29,304 nucleotides of DNA. It comes from a virus. The notes under the pieces were generated by a model, which was given only the letters and a program-made list of their open reading frames with translations, was not told the origin of the DNA and made no database searches. The first letter of the stretch is position 1, and every line of letters begins with the position of its first letter. The DNA is taken from positions 1 to 29,304 of IMG/VR virus record IMGVR_UViG_3300034356_000501; one strand, given 5' to 3'. Below are positions 21,870 to 28,000 of the stretch, piece after piece. Position numbers and translations under genes: made by a program.

Positions 21870-22045
21870 TTGTAAAGATTCTCCAGGTTGATTGTTCGGT
21901 TTAGATGGAGTTCTAGCGTTCTGGCAAGCAAAGCTGTTACAGCCGCATCAAAGTCCTCTGGTTCGGTTGTATAAGCATCTGCCATTGTTTGAGAGTACCC
22001 AAGCAAGGCTTCAGCGCATCTTTTTTCAAGTATTTCAATGTGCAT
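21866..22045 (-). CDS. 59-aa early protein, first gene of the leftward early operon
   Basis: The frame opens at the ATG 22045..22043 and ends in TGA overlapping the next ATG (ATGA). It reads MHIEILEKRCAEALLGYSQT, then MADAYTTEPEDFDAAVTALL, then a short helix ending NLYK. It is helical. No ribosome site is present: the upstream minus-strand bases are almost all C and T back to an in-frame stop, so it may be made from a leaderless or A/T-poor site. The function is unknown. Confidence 0.58.
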   Translation of the reverse strand: MHIEILEKRCAEALLGYSQTMADAYTTEPEDFDAAVTALLARTLELHLNRTINLENLYK

Positions 22046-22222
22046 AAGAGGAAGGAAGGAGAGGAAGGGCTATTTATTAATAGGACAAGTCTTTTTAGAT
22101 TAGCATAGAAAAAAAGTTGCGTAAATACGGGAAAACCCTAGTAGAAATTCAGGAATCCATGTGGCACATTATCGGTGTGGGCAGTAAAAAACCCACATTT
22201 TAATAAACCTATAGGAGTGAAT
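22046..22222. promoter_or_regulatory. Divergent control region between the two early operons
   Basis: These bases separate the leftward replication operon from the rightward annealing-protein operon. They hold a G/A-rich tract (22048-22069), an AT-rich core with a minus-strand TATGCT (22107-22102) that could be a -10, a GGG-AAAA-CCC dyad (22129-22138) and a hairpin TGTGGG/CCCACA (22176-22181 with 22192-22197) followed by TTTT in the rightward leader. The hairpin may act as an attenuator. No strong -35/-10 pair is seen on either strand, so a phage-specific or host-specific sigma signal may be used. Confidence 0.5.
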
Positions 22223-22444
22223 ATGAACATACCAGCATTTCCCGCACCAGCAGGTGTATCTCACATCACAGAACAAGGCATGACCTTGCGTGACTACTTT
22301 GCTGCCAAGGCTATGCAAGGATTTTTAACAAATGATAATCTGTTAAAGGCATCTTGCGAATGGCATCAAGATGGTAGCGAAATTAGCATTGCTCAATTAG
22401 CTTATTACCAAGCAGATGCAATGCTCAAAGCAAGGGGCGAATGA
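22223..22444 (+). CDS. Conserved small phage protein, unknown function
   Basis: The protein has 73 aa from the ATG at 22223, with ATAGGAGTGAAT before it. It begins MNIPAFPAPAGVSHITEQGM with TLRDYFAAKAMQGF next, a pattern that occurs in very many phages in front of replication or recombination genes; the second half is a helix pair (ISIAQLAYYQADAMLKARGE). No function is known to me. It is the first gene of the rightward early operon. Confidence 0.75.
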   Translation: MNIPAFPAPAGVSHITEQGMTLRDYFAAKAMQGFLTNDNLLKASCEWHQDGSEISIAQLAYYQADAMLKARGE

Positions 22445-22644
22445 TGCCGATTCTTAATGGAAAAAAGGTTGTAGACCTAGAAGTAGATGGAGTAGATAGC
22501 AGAGACTTTCCAGACTTCTCTGATGCCTACTTTTCAGGTGGATGCTACGAAGATGGAACACCATTGACAGAAGATGAGTTGAACAAGCTCACCGATCTAG
22601 CGGGTGATGTTCTGTGGACAATGGCTTATGAAAGTTTCCATTGA
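22441..22644 (+). CDS. Small acidic protein, unknown function
   Basis: The protein has 67 aa and is strongly acidic (MMPILNGKKVVDLEVDGVDS, then RDFPDFSDAYFSGGCYEDG, then a helix). It begins at an ATG within the ATGA overlap with the previous gene. The FPDFSDAYFS pattern with following DGTPLTEDELN recurs in small phage proteins. A DNA-mimic role is possible from charge, but there is no proof. Confidence 0.62.
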   Translation: MMPILNGKKVVDLEVDGVDSRDFPDFSDAYFSGGCYEDGTPLTEDELNKLTDLAGDVLWTMAYESFH

Positions 22645-22829
22645 AAACACTATTCCAAACCTATGTGTCAGAATTCTCAGACATACACTACTGCCCCTAT
22701 TGCCTGGCAATCAAAGGGGATAAAATAGTTTGCTGCCAAGAAGCAGACTTTACTAAGTTCAAGGATTTATATATTGAACAACAAAAAGAAATTATCAATG
22801 CTGAATTAGATGAAAATCAAAGGAGTTAA
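22641..22829 (+). CDS. Small Cys-containing protein with TTG start
   Basis: The protein has 62 aa. The TTG at 22641 overlaps the previous stop as TTGA. CPYC (18-21) and CC (31-32) form a possible metal site in IHYCPYCLAIKGDKIVCCQE; a helix follows. No other in-frame start is present before the Cys group. Its ribosome site is weak (GAAAG), so it is probably translated by coupling with the previous gene. The function is unknown. Confidence 0.55.
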   Translation: MKTLFQTYVSEFSDIHYCPYCLAIKGDKIVCCQEADFTKFKDLYIEQQKEIINAELDENQRS

Positions 22830-22830
22830 T

Positions 22831-23439
22831 ATGTCAATAGAAGCGTTACTTAAAAAAGATGTTAATTCTCATACAGAGAAGAAAAACAACCTTACCTACC
22901 TGTCATGGGCTTGGGCATGGGCAGAAGCACTTAAAGCTGATCCTACCGCTACCTACAAAGTAGAGATGTTTGGCGACAAGTGTTTCATGGACATTAACGG
23001 CACAGCAATGGTGTTCGTTACCGCTACCATGTTTGGCAAACCAATGACCTGTCAGTTGCCTGTGATGGACTACAGAAACAAGGCCATCCCCACTCCCGAT
23101 GCTTTTGCGGTAAACACAGCCATTATGCGTTGCATGACAAAGGCCCTGGCACTACATGGACTCGGGCTATACATTTTTGCGGGTGAAGACTTGCCTGAAG
23201 AGGGCAGATCAGTAGTGATTACACCCACTCAAGGCGCACAAGATAACATTCCTCTAGAGGAATTACAGTACTTGCAAGAGATGGCAGTTGATTTGATTGC
23301 CATGTGTGAGCAAGGTGACCCCAAGGCAGCTTGGGATAAGTTGGAAGGAGAGAACCTTGATGCAGAACAAAAGATTGCATTGTGGACACTCCTACCCAGT
23401 AAAGTGCGTTCCGCATTAAAGAAAGCGAAGGAAATGTGA
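22831..23439 (+). CDS. Single-strand annealing protein, DUF1071 (Sak3-like)
   Basis: The protein has 202 aa from the ATG at 22831, which has AGGAGTTAAT directly upstream; a start at 22810 has no such site. The hallmarks of DUF1071 are EKKNNLTYLSWAWAWAEAL (about 17-35), TYKVEMFGDKCFMDINGTAM, MTCQLPVMDYRNKAI and the NTAIMRCMTKALALHGLGLY helix (about 93-115). The family belongs to the Rad52-like annealing proteins of phages (I believe the Sak3 group). It anneals complementary single strands in recombination-dependent replication and works with an SSB, which is encoded next. Confidence 0.88.
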   Translation: MSIEALLKKDVNSHTEKKNNLTYLSWAWAWAEALKADPTATYKVEMFGDKCFMDINGTAMVFVTATMFGKPMTCQLPVMDYRNKAIPTPDAFAVNTAIMRCMTKALALHGLGLYIFAGEDLPEEGRSVVITPTQGAQDNIPLEELQYLQEMAVDLIAMCEQGDPKAAWDKLEGENLDAEQKIALWTLLPSKVRSALKKAKEM

Positions 23440-23675
23440 TGGAAAAGAAAGATAACAGTGGCGTTTTATTCAAGAACGACAAAAAAGAGTCAGAGAAACA
23501 CCCTGATTACAAAGGAAATATCACAGTGGGTGGTCAGGATTACTGGCTATCTGCATGGATTAAAGAGGGCAAGTCAGGCAAGTTCATGGGCTTGGCAGTA
23601 TCACCCAAAGAAGACTATCAGCCAAAACAAGCCCCTAAGAAGGCAAGTTTTGAAGACGAAGACCTGCCCTTCTAG
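23439..23675 (+). CDS. SSB-like protein with acidic tail
   Basis: The protein has 78 aa from the ATG at 23439 with AAGGAA upstream; a GTG one codon earlier is possible. It begins MEKKDNSGVLFKNDKKESEK, with HPDYKGNITVGGQDYWLSAW and GKFMGLAVSPKED strands that form a small OB-like barrel core. The tail DEDLPF is the classic SSB C-terminal tip that recruits partner proteins. It follows the annealing protein, and the two probably act together. Length is short for a bacterial SSB but usual for phage DUF736-like proteins. Confidence 0.75.
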   Translation: MEKKDNSGVLFKNDKKESEKHPDYKGNITVGGQDYWLSAWIKEGKSGKFMGLAVSPKEDYQPKQAPKKASFEDEDLPF

Positions 23676-23684
23676 GAGAAACAA

Positions 23685-23879
23685 ATGTATTTTGCTATCA
23701 GTCCAAATTCTTATGTAGGACATGGAGAGTCACCATATCTTGCACTTGAAGATTTAAATGATGTAGACCATGAATCTCATTGTTTGACAGATGTTGTTTT
23801 TTACAGAGGGCAAAAGATCAATGTTACTTTGGAAGAAGCACCAACAGTCGTAGTTGTAAAAACAACCAAAAAAAAGTAA
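23685..23879 (+). CDS. Small beta-rich protein, unknown function
   Basis: The protein has 64 aa: MYFAISPNSYVGHGESPYLA, LEDLNDVDHESHCLTDVVFY, and a beta strand followed by a Lys-rich tail. The FAISPNSY.GHG.SP..AL pattern suggests a short domain with an exposed loop. No family is known to me. AGGAG precedes the ATG. The large hairpin at 23889 starts ten bases after its stop. Confidence 0.55.
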   Translation: MYFAISPNSYVGHGESPYLALEDLNDVDHESHCLTDVVFYRGQKINVTLEEAPTVVVVKTTKKK

Positions 23880-23888
23880 ACTTTAACC

Positions 23889-23944
23889 GAGGGGAGAGCT
23901 GTGCAAAGGATTTTCCTAGCTTGCAGACGAGCAGTTTTCCCCTC
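23889..23944 (+). other. Long imperfect hairpin between two early genes (structured RNA or DNA element)
   Basis: GAGGGGAGAGCTG (23889-23901) pairs with CAGTTTTCCCCTC (23932-23944) in a continuous 13-bp helix with two G-U pairs. Above it TGCAA/TTGCA forms five more pairs with a six-base bulge on one side, and AGGA/TCCT closes the tip with a TTT loop and a three-base bulge. No T run follows, so it is not an intrinsic terminator. It ends nine bases before the AGGAG ribosome site of the next gene. The long pairing is more than chance would give in a short spacer. Confidence 0.6.
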
Positions 23945-23962
23945 ACCCAATAGGAGTCAATA

Positions 23963-24271
23963 ATGGATATTAAAAGTGCTTTCGATAGGATATTTCCTAA
24001 CTTTCCACGAGTTAGGACTACAGACCCTCTCACTTCATTTGAAGCAGCAGAGTCAATCAAGCCAGTAGTCAACAAACACTATGACATCATTCTGGAGTGT
24101 TTACAGACCTATGGTGCGCTTGGAAAGGATGGAATCTCATCTCTGACCAAACTAGAGAACAATCAGGTTGCAAGGCGTTTAAACGAGATGCAGAAGATTG
24201 GTCTTATCCATCTAACTGGTAAAACAGTTAAGTCCAATTCAGGACGCAACGAAAGGGAGTGGTCAGCATGA
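23963..24271 (+). CDS. Winged-helix (MarR-like) protein
   Basis: The protein has 102 aa: RTTDPLTSFEAAESIKPVVN (about 18-37) is an arrangement seen at the start of many phage winged-helix proteins, then HYDIILECLQTYGALGKDGI, SSLTKLENNQVARRLNEMQK (recognition helix), then a GLIHLTGKTVKS wing. It may regulate the early operon. AGGAG precedes the ATG; the long hairpin lies in its leader. Confidence 0.78.
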   Translation: MDIKSAFDRIFPNFPRVRTTDPLTSFEAAESIKPVVNKHYDIILECLQTYGALGKDGISSLTKLENNQVARRLNEMQKIGLIHLTGKTVKSNSGRNEREWSA

Positions 24272-24453
24272 TTGAACTACCACCGCATTCTAAGATTAGC
24301 TACCCTTCAGTGCCAACAGAAGACTTTAAATGGGAGTCAGGATCGGATGTCCAGGCACTATGGAGAAAGCATGGATGGACTCCACCTTCAGAGAAGATGT
24401 TGCCGCCACCACCTGAGAAGCCTCAAGAGTTTCCACTACGGAGGGTAAGATAA
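24268..24453 (+). CDS. Small proline-rich protein, unknown function
   Basis: The protein has 61 aa from the ATG at 24268 (ATGA overlap with the preceding stop). It contains SGSDVQALWRKHGWTPPSE (about 25-43), a pattern that recurs in small phage proteins near recombination genes, and a proline-rich PPPPEKPQEF tail. The function is unknown. It is coupled to the winged-helix gene. Confidence 0.62.
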   Translation: MIELPPHSKISYPSVPTEDFKWESGSDVQALWRKHGWTPPSEKMLPPPPEKPQEFPLRRVR

Positions 24454-24672
24454 ATGGGTATCATCAGAACATGGCTCAATGACCATGAATTCATTGATAG
24501 ACCAGACCGAAACGAGGTGCTTGAGGAGGTTGCCAAGGAGTTTGACAAGATGAAAGCCTTTGGTGACACTGCACAGAGTTTTGCTACCTTTGTGAGAAAC
24601 ATGAAGACTTGTCCTCCGTGTCACGGAGACTGTAATCAAGGTAGAACTTGTCCAGCAAGGGAACAAGCATGA
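24454..24672 (+). CDS. Small protein with Cys-rich tail
   Basis: The protein has 72 aa. A helical N-terminal half (MGIIRTWLNDHEFIDRPDRN, VLEEVAKEFDKMKAFGD) is followed by CPPCHGDCNQGRTCPAR (53-69), a four-Cys motif that can bind zinc and recurs in short phage proteins. GGAGG lies before the ATG, which follows the previous stop directly. The function is unknown. Confidence 0.6.
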   Translation: MGIIRTWLNDHEFIDRPDRNEVLEEVAKEFDKMKAFGDTAQSFATFVRNMKTCPPCHGDCNQGRTCPAREQA

Positions 24673-24896
24673 CTAAAGAAGACATTATTCGCATGGCACG
24701 AGAGGCGGGAGAAGCTGAAGGCATGGCTGAGTTTGTGTTCCATCCTGTCATTGAACGCTTTGCCGCCCTTGTCGCTTCTGCCGAGCGTGAGGCGTGTGCA
24801 AAGTTGTGTGACGATTTGGATGATGACATTGTTGACGGGTTGGCGGGTTGGCAATATGCCGAAGCTATCCGAGCAAGGGGAGACAAGCATGACTAA
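24669..24896 (+). CDS. Small helical phage protein with ERFAALV motif
   Basis: The protein has 75 aa from the ATG at 24669 (ATGA overlap). It begins MTKEDIIRMAREAGEAEGMA and continues with a VIERFAALVASAEREACAKL helix and a YAEAIRARG end, a pattern typical of small phage proteins that come in several variants. It forms a helix pair. The function is unknown. Its first codons and leader match those of the following gene. Confidence 0.72.
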   Translation: MTKEDIIRMAREAGEAEGMAEFVFHPVIERFAALVASAEREACAKLCDDLDDDIVDGLAGWQYAEAIRARGDKHD

Positions 24897-25302
24897 AGAC
24901 GAAGCATTGAAGTTGGCGCTGGAGGCGTTGGAGCGTTGCGTTGCAACTTGTTTTGACCCATATGCACACGAACAAGCAATGAGCGGGTCAGAGCATTTTG
25001 TTAACCAAACCATCACCGCCATAAAAAAAGCCTTGGCCAACGAAGCCCTCGACAAGATGGCAGAGAACGCCAGAGAGTTGGGGCTGGACTATGAGCCAGC
25101 ACAGGAGCCTGTGTCGCAACCAAAGGTAAGAACAGGAAATTGTTTGCGGGTAGGTGTTTGCGCTTCAGAAGGACACAAGATTCAACCACAGCGCACATGG
25201 GTTGGGCTGACGGATATTGACTACGCAGGATTGCCACTTGAACAAGTTGGACTTGTCCGATGGGCAGAAGCCAAACTCAAGGAGAAGAACTGTAGCTTAT
25301 AA
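24889..25302 (+). CDS. Hypothetical early protein, last gene of the rightward operon
   Basis: The protein has 137 aa from the ATG at 24889, which has AGGGGAG upstream and overlaps the previous stop by eight bases; a much longer frame exists upstream but only shadows the previous gene. It begins MTKDEALKLALEALERCVAT and has an AITAIKKAL-type helix (TITAIKKALANEALDKM). The C-terminal part has a WVGLTDIDYAGLP element, often found in phage proteins of this type, and a WAEAKLKEKN helix. The function is unknown. Its TAA lies in the palindrome at 25292. Confidence 0.7.
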   Translation: MTKDEALKLALEALERCVATCFDPYAHEQAMSGSEHFVNQTITAIKKALANEALDKMAENARELGLDYEPAQEPVSQPKVRTGNCLRVGVCASEGHKIQPQRTWVGLTDIDYAGLPLEQVGLVRWAEAKLKEKNCSL

Positions 25303-25307
25303 GCTAC
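25292..25307. terminator. 16-bp perfect palindrome at the convergent gene ends
   Basis: GTAGCTTATAAGCTAC is identical on both strands. It holds the TAA of the rightward gene (25300-25302) and the TAG of the leftward gene (25306-25304). On each strand it is followed by only a few T, so it is a weak bidirectional terminator or a barrier to exonuclease decay, and may be a protein site. Confidence 0.5.
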
Positions 25308-25447
25308 TTTGCTAACAGATAAAGCCCCACATTGCTAAAAGCGTACCCTGCGTACACGATAGCCATGTAGGGGTTTTCTTTGTATAGCTGCTCACCAGCA
25401 ATATAGGCGTAGATAGCCCCCGTCAGAATGATTAGCCAGGCACTCAA
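25304..25447 (-). CDS. 47-aa small membrane protein with TTG start
   Basis: A TTG at 25447 (TTGA overlap with the previous stop) opens a frame that reads SAWLIILTGAIYAYIAGEQ after the start codon, then LYKENPYMAIVYAGYAFSNV, then GLYLLAK. Residues 3-19 and 28-45 form two spans. This pattern (AWLIILTG..YAYI, MAIVYAGYAF.N.GLY) is very common in phages as a last gene of an operon. The function is unknown; it may be a membrane helper of lysis. No other start fits the first span. Confidence 0.75.
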   Translation of the reverse strand: MSAWLIILTGAIYAYIAGEQLYKENPYMAIVYAGYAFSNVGLYLLAK

Positions 25448-26430
25448 AATGCACCTACATCAATTACCTCGCCCCTGAATTCAATATGGTCTTCACTAAA
25501 ACGATGGACGAGTTCAGGCCATAAAAGCTGACCATTGAAGAAGTTTAACACTGCAAACCCCGATCTGTGGTTGCTTGGGTTTATCTCAGCATAAGTAAAT
25601 TGTGGGCCATCTGTTTCAGCCAAAGTACCTGTATCAACACCAAACCGATTCCCGTTGTAGTCAGAAAAAGGTGTTACTTTCAAAGAATGTAGATGTCCTG
25701 TGATGATGGATACACCCGCATTGACAGTGTTGTTGTGGGCAGCGTGAACACCATTCTTATATCTGTGCTTAACAATCACTTTAGAAGTAGGCCATACTGC
25801 CCAACAGAAGTCCCAATTTGGGATATGGTCTGTCAACTTGAATCCAAACACTTCTTTAAATTGTGGTGCGTGTTGCGCTAAACGATTCCCAAACCGAATA
25901 TCATGGTTGCCCCATGTAAACACTAGCTTTACATTGTGACGAGCTTCTTTAGCGGTTTCCTCAATCTCTTCCAAAGCAAATTGCGTAGCTTTTAACTCTT
26001 GAATAACAGAAGTCTGAGGTTGGTCAGTTACATCGTGCCTCGATATAGACGCTCCATCAAACGCATCCCCGTTACATATTACTGCCTTTGGTTTGAACTC
26101 TTGTATAGCCCATAGAAGCCCTTTAAACGCTGTTGTACGTTGTCCAATGAAGTGGGCATCTGAGAACACAATCACAGTCCCATCCAGTATGCCAAGGTCA
26201 ATCTGTTTTAATGGAGAAAACGACTGTTTCCTAGCATCATACAAAGCACCTCTATGGTTAGAAGCATTTAACTTGATGTTATGAAACTTCTCCATGTTGC
26301 GTCTTCTTGAATGGATATTTCTTATATTGACACCAAGTATCTTTGCTAGTTTTTCAGCAGACTGGTGTTTGTCCCAAAGAGCAATAAACTCCTCATCGGA
26401 ACAAGCCTCACTATGATTAACAGCCGCCAT
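25444..26430 (-). CDS. Calcineurin-like metallophosphoesterase with N-terminal HTH
   Basis: The protein has 328 aa. Residues 12-42 form a helix-turn-helix (FIALWDKHQSAEKLAKILGV). The metallophosphoesterase motifs are VFSDAHF (88-94), NGDAFDG (120-126), TWGNHD (172-177), H230 or H232 in HAAH and GHLHS (245-249), giving the usual two-metal site. Phage enzymes of this class act on DNA, RNA or cyclic nucleotides; the substrate is not known here. AAGGA lies seven bases before the ATG at 26430. It overlaps the metallopeptidase gene by 14 bases and is followed by the small membrane protein. Confidence 0.88.
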   Translation of the reverse strand: MAAVNHSEACSDEEFIALWDKHQSAEKLAKILGVNIRNIHSRRRNMEKFHNIKLNASNHRGALYDARKQSFSPLKQIDLGILDGTVIVFSDAHFIGQRTTAFKGLLWAIQEFKPKAVICNGDAFDGASISRHDVTDQPQTSVIQELKATQFALEEIEETAKEARHNVKLVFTWGNHDIRFGNRLAQHAPQFKEVFGFKLTDHIPNWDFCWAVWPTSKVIVKHRYKNGVHAAHNNTVNAGVSIITGHLHSLKVTPFSDYNGNRFGVDTGTLAETDGPQFTYAEINPSNHRSGFAVLNFFNGQLLWPELVHRFSEDHIEFRGEVIDVGAF

Positions 26431-26791
26431 TTGAATCCTTAGAAAGTAACTTTTCTAGCAAATTGATTATGCGGTGCTCCTGCATTTCCCTATCGTCATC
26501 AGAGGACTTAGGGTCTTGAGCAACAACCATCAGATCGTGCAGAAAGATATGCAACAACTCATGCAAAGCAGTCCTATCTAAGCTCTCTGGAGTTATCTTT
26601 TCAGCCCCAAAGTCTCCTATACGATACACAGCCAATCTAGCGTTAGGCGTAAACTCAACAGAAGCCATTGCTTGCTTGGCAGGTTTACTTCCCTTTTCTA
26701 TTCTCCAATCCCCAAGACTAAGCACTTGTTGCCACTTTCTGACACTTTGTGCGAACAGTTTTACATCTTCTGGTGTAGGAATGTTAGGCAT
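26417..26791 (-). CDS. Zincin-like metallopeptidase domain protein
   Basis: The protein has 124 aa. HELLHIFLHD (77-86) gives HExxH with a third ligand position nearby (H85 or D86), and a beta-rich region precedes it (residues 27-60, with RIEKGSKPAKQAMASVEF). The layout resembles phage SprT-like or small zincin proteins, usually found beside head or lysis genes. It may process a virion or host protein. AAGGTG lies before the ATG at 26791. It is coupled to the metallophosphoesterase. Confidence 0.78.
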   Translation of the reverse strand: MPNIPTPEDVKLFAQSVRKWQQVLSLGDWRIEKGSKPAKQAMASVEFTPNARLAVYRIGDFGAEKITPESLDRTALHELLHIFLHDLMVVAQDPKSSDDDREMQEHRIINLLEKLLSKDSNGGC

Positions 26792-26826
26792 TTCAACACC
26801 TTATACAGTATTTATGACAATTTAAT

Positions 26827-27423
26827 TTAAGATGCCAACACTTCAAGCGCATGGTTTATGTGTTTAATGCGGTCTTCTAGCCCTATGAACCCGCCATTTA
26901 TCTTCTTGGTTAGGGTTCTGTAATCTTTGTTGTCAGCATATTGGTTTAGCTTTTGGACATCCCAAAACCAACCCGCAGTGAGAGCCGCATACATAGGAGT
27001 AGCTACCAATTCAGGTTGCATCACAAAATCAACCCCTAGAGCCTGACCTGCATGGAAATAGTTTGCATGGCCTGTCAATTGGATACATCCTCGGCCTCGG
27101 AAACGATACCCATCACCAGAAGCCTCATCCCTGTTGCCCATGCGATTAGAGTAAACAGTATTGGCAATCAACTTAGGGTTTCTAGCGCACATCTGTGCCT
27201 TGGCAGCATCAAACCTTTTAGGCCATAACTTCTGCAAAGCCTCTGCACGATAGTTCAAATTCTCTTCAAGAATCCTAAAGTTCCCACATTCATGCCCACA
27301 TTGACCAATGAAAGCCGCTTTTCTAAGTGGATTCATAATGTCAAAACGCTCAAAAGTGGCATTCAGGGCATCTACCCACTCCGCACCAATGTGAAGTTGT
27401 TTAAGTTGTTCAGCGTTGACCAT
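26827..27423 (-). CDS. GH19 chitinase-like endolysin
   Basis: The protein has 198 aa without a signal peptide. It has the GH19 endolysin set: FIGQCGHECGNFRILEENLN (38-56; E45 catalytic acid, E54 second acid), WPKRF (67-71), ANTVYSNRMGN (87-97), GDGYRFRGRGCIQLTGHANY (103-122) and a C-terminal WFWD and INGG part. It cuts the glycan strand of peptidoglycan at the end of infection. The leader upstream of its AAAGG ribosome site forms a strong hairpin. It is separated from the spanin genes by an oppositely oriented homing endonuclease. Confidence 0.93.
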   Translation of the reverse strand: MVNAEQLKQLHIGAEWVDALNATFERFDIMNPLRKAAFIGQCGHECGNFRILEENLNYRAEALQKLWPKRFDAAKAQMCARNPKLIANTVYSNRMGNRDEASGDGYRFRGRGCIQLTGHANYFHAGQALGVDFVMQPELVATPMYAALTAGWFWDVQKLNQYADNKDYRTLTKKINGGFIGLEDRIKHINHALEVLAS

Positions 27424-27431
27424 AATTTACC

Positions 27432-27485
27432 TTTGAAGTAAAATCGCAAGTAACAGGGATTGCAGTCCCCGTTACCCACTTCAAA
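27432..27485 (-). other. Nested hairpin in the endolysin leader
   Basis: On the minus strand TTTGAAGT pairs with ACTTCAAA as outer arms, and inside, GTAACGGGGA pairs with TCCCTGTTAC around a CTGCAA loop, the single non-Watson-Crick pair being a G-U. The second inner strand is followed by a ten-base internal loop. The outer arm runs into AAAGG, the ribosome site of the endolysin. Because the wobble is only legal in the minus-strand RNA, the element probably functions in late mRNA. No T run follows. Confidence 0.6.
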
Positions 27486-27511
27486 CACCATTGTTTTAGA
27501 GGAACAACAGC

Positions 27512-28000
27512 ATGAGCAATCTTGATTGTAATCAACTTAGAGAAATTCTCGAATATCAACCAGAAACGGGGTTGTTTTTTTGGAAAAAAACGCCTTGTGG
27601 AAGAACTTTTGGGCAAAAAGCAGGTGGTTTTGATAAGCAAGGCTATTGGAGAATACGGATTGATAACGTTAAATATGGTGCTCATAGACTTGCTTGGATG
27701 TATGTGCATGGAAGTTTTCCTAAAAATTTTATTGACCATATCAATGGAAACAAATCAGACAATAGAATTTGCAATCTAAGAGATGTGACTCGCTCCGAAA
27801 ATATGCAAAATCTTTTTAAACCTCAAGGGGAAAACTCTTTCATTGGCGTTTACAAAAGTCCTAATGCAAATACTTGGTATGCAAAAATAGAAATTAATGG
27901 GAAACAAATACGATTAGGAACATATAAAACCATTGAAGAAGCAAAACTTGCATATAAACAAGCCAAGCCTATTTATCACCCTACTGCCCCTTGCCGTTAA
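27512..28000 (+). CDS. HNH homing endonuclease with AP2 domain
   Basis: The protein has 162 aa. The N-terminal FFWKK element, GYWRIRIDNVKYGAHRLAWM, FIDHINGNKSDNRICNLRDV and SENMQNL (to about 103) form the HNH core. An AP2-type DNA-binding domain follows (about 110-150: GVYKSPNANTWYAKIEINGK, RLGTYKTIEEA). The end (AYKQAKPIYHPTAPCR) lacks the usual helix end and overlaps the i-spanin gene by 20 bases, which suggests truncation. AGAGGA lies before the ATG. The gene is AT-rich and antisense to the late operon, both signs of recent arrival. Confidence 0.88.
   Translation: MSNLDCNQLREILEYQPETGLFFWKKTPCGRTFGQKAGGFDKQGYWRIRIDNVKYGAHRLAWMYVHGSFPKNFIDHINGNKSDNRICNLRDVTRSENMQNLFKPQGENSFIGVYKSPNANTWYAKIEINGKQIRLGTYKTIEEAKLAYKQAKPIYHPTAPCR

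Noticed and set aside
24733-25302. A longer form of the last rightward early gene
   Set aside because: The first 50 codons only shadow the preceding gene; the ATG at 24889 has a good ribosome site and a matching start cassette.
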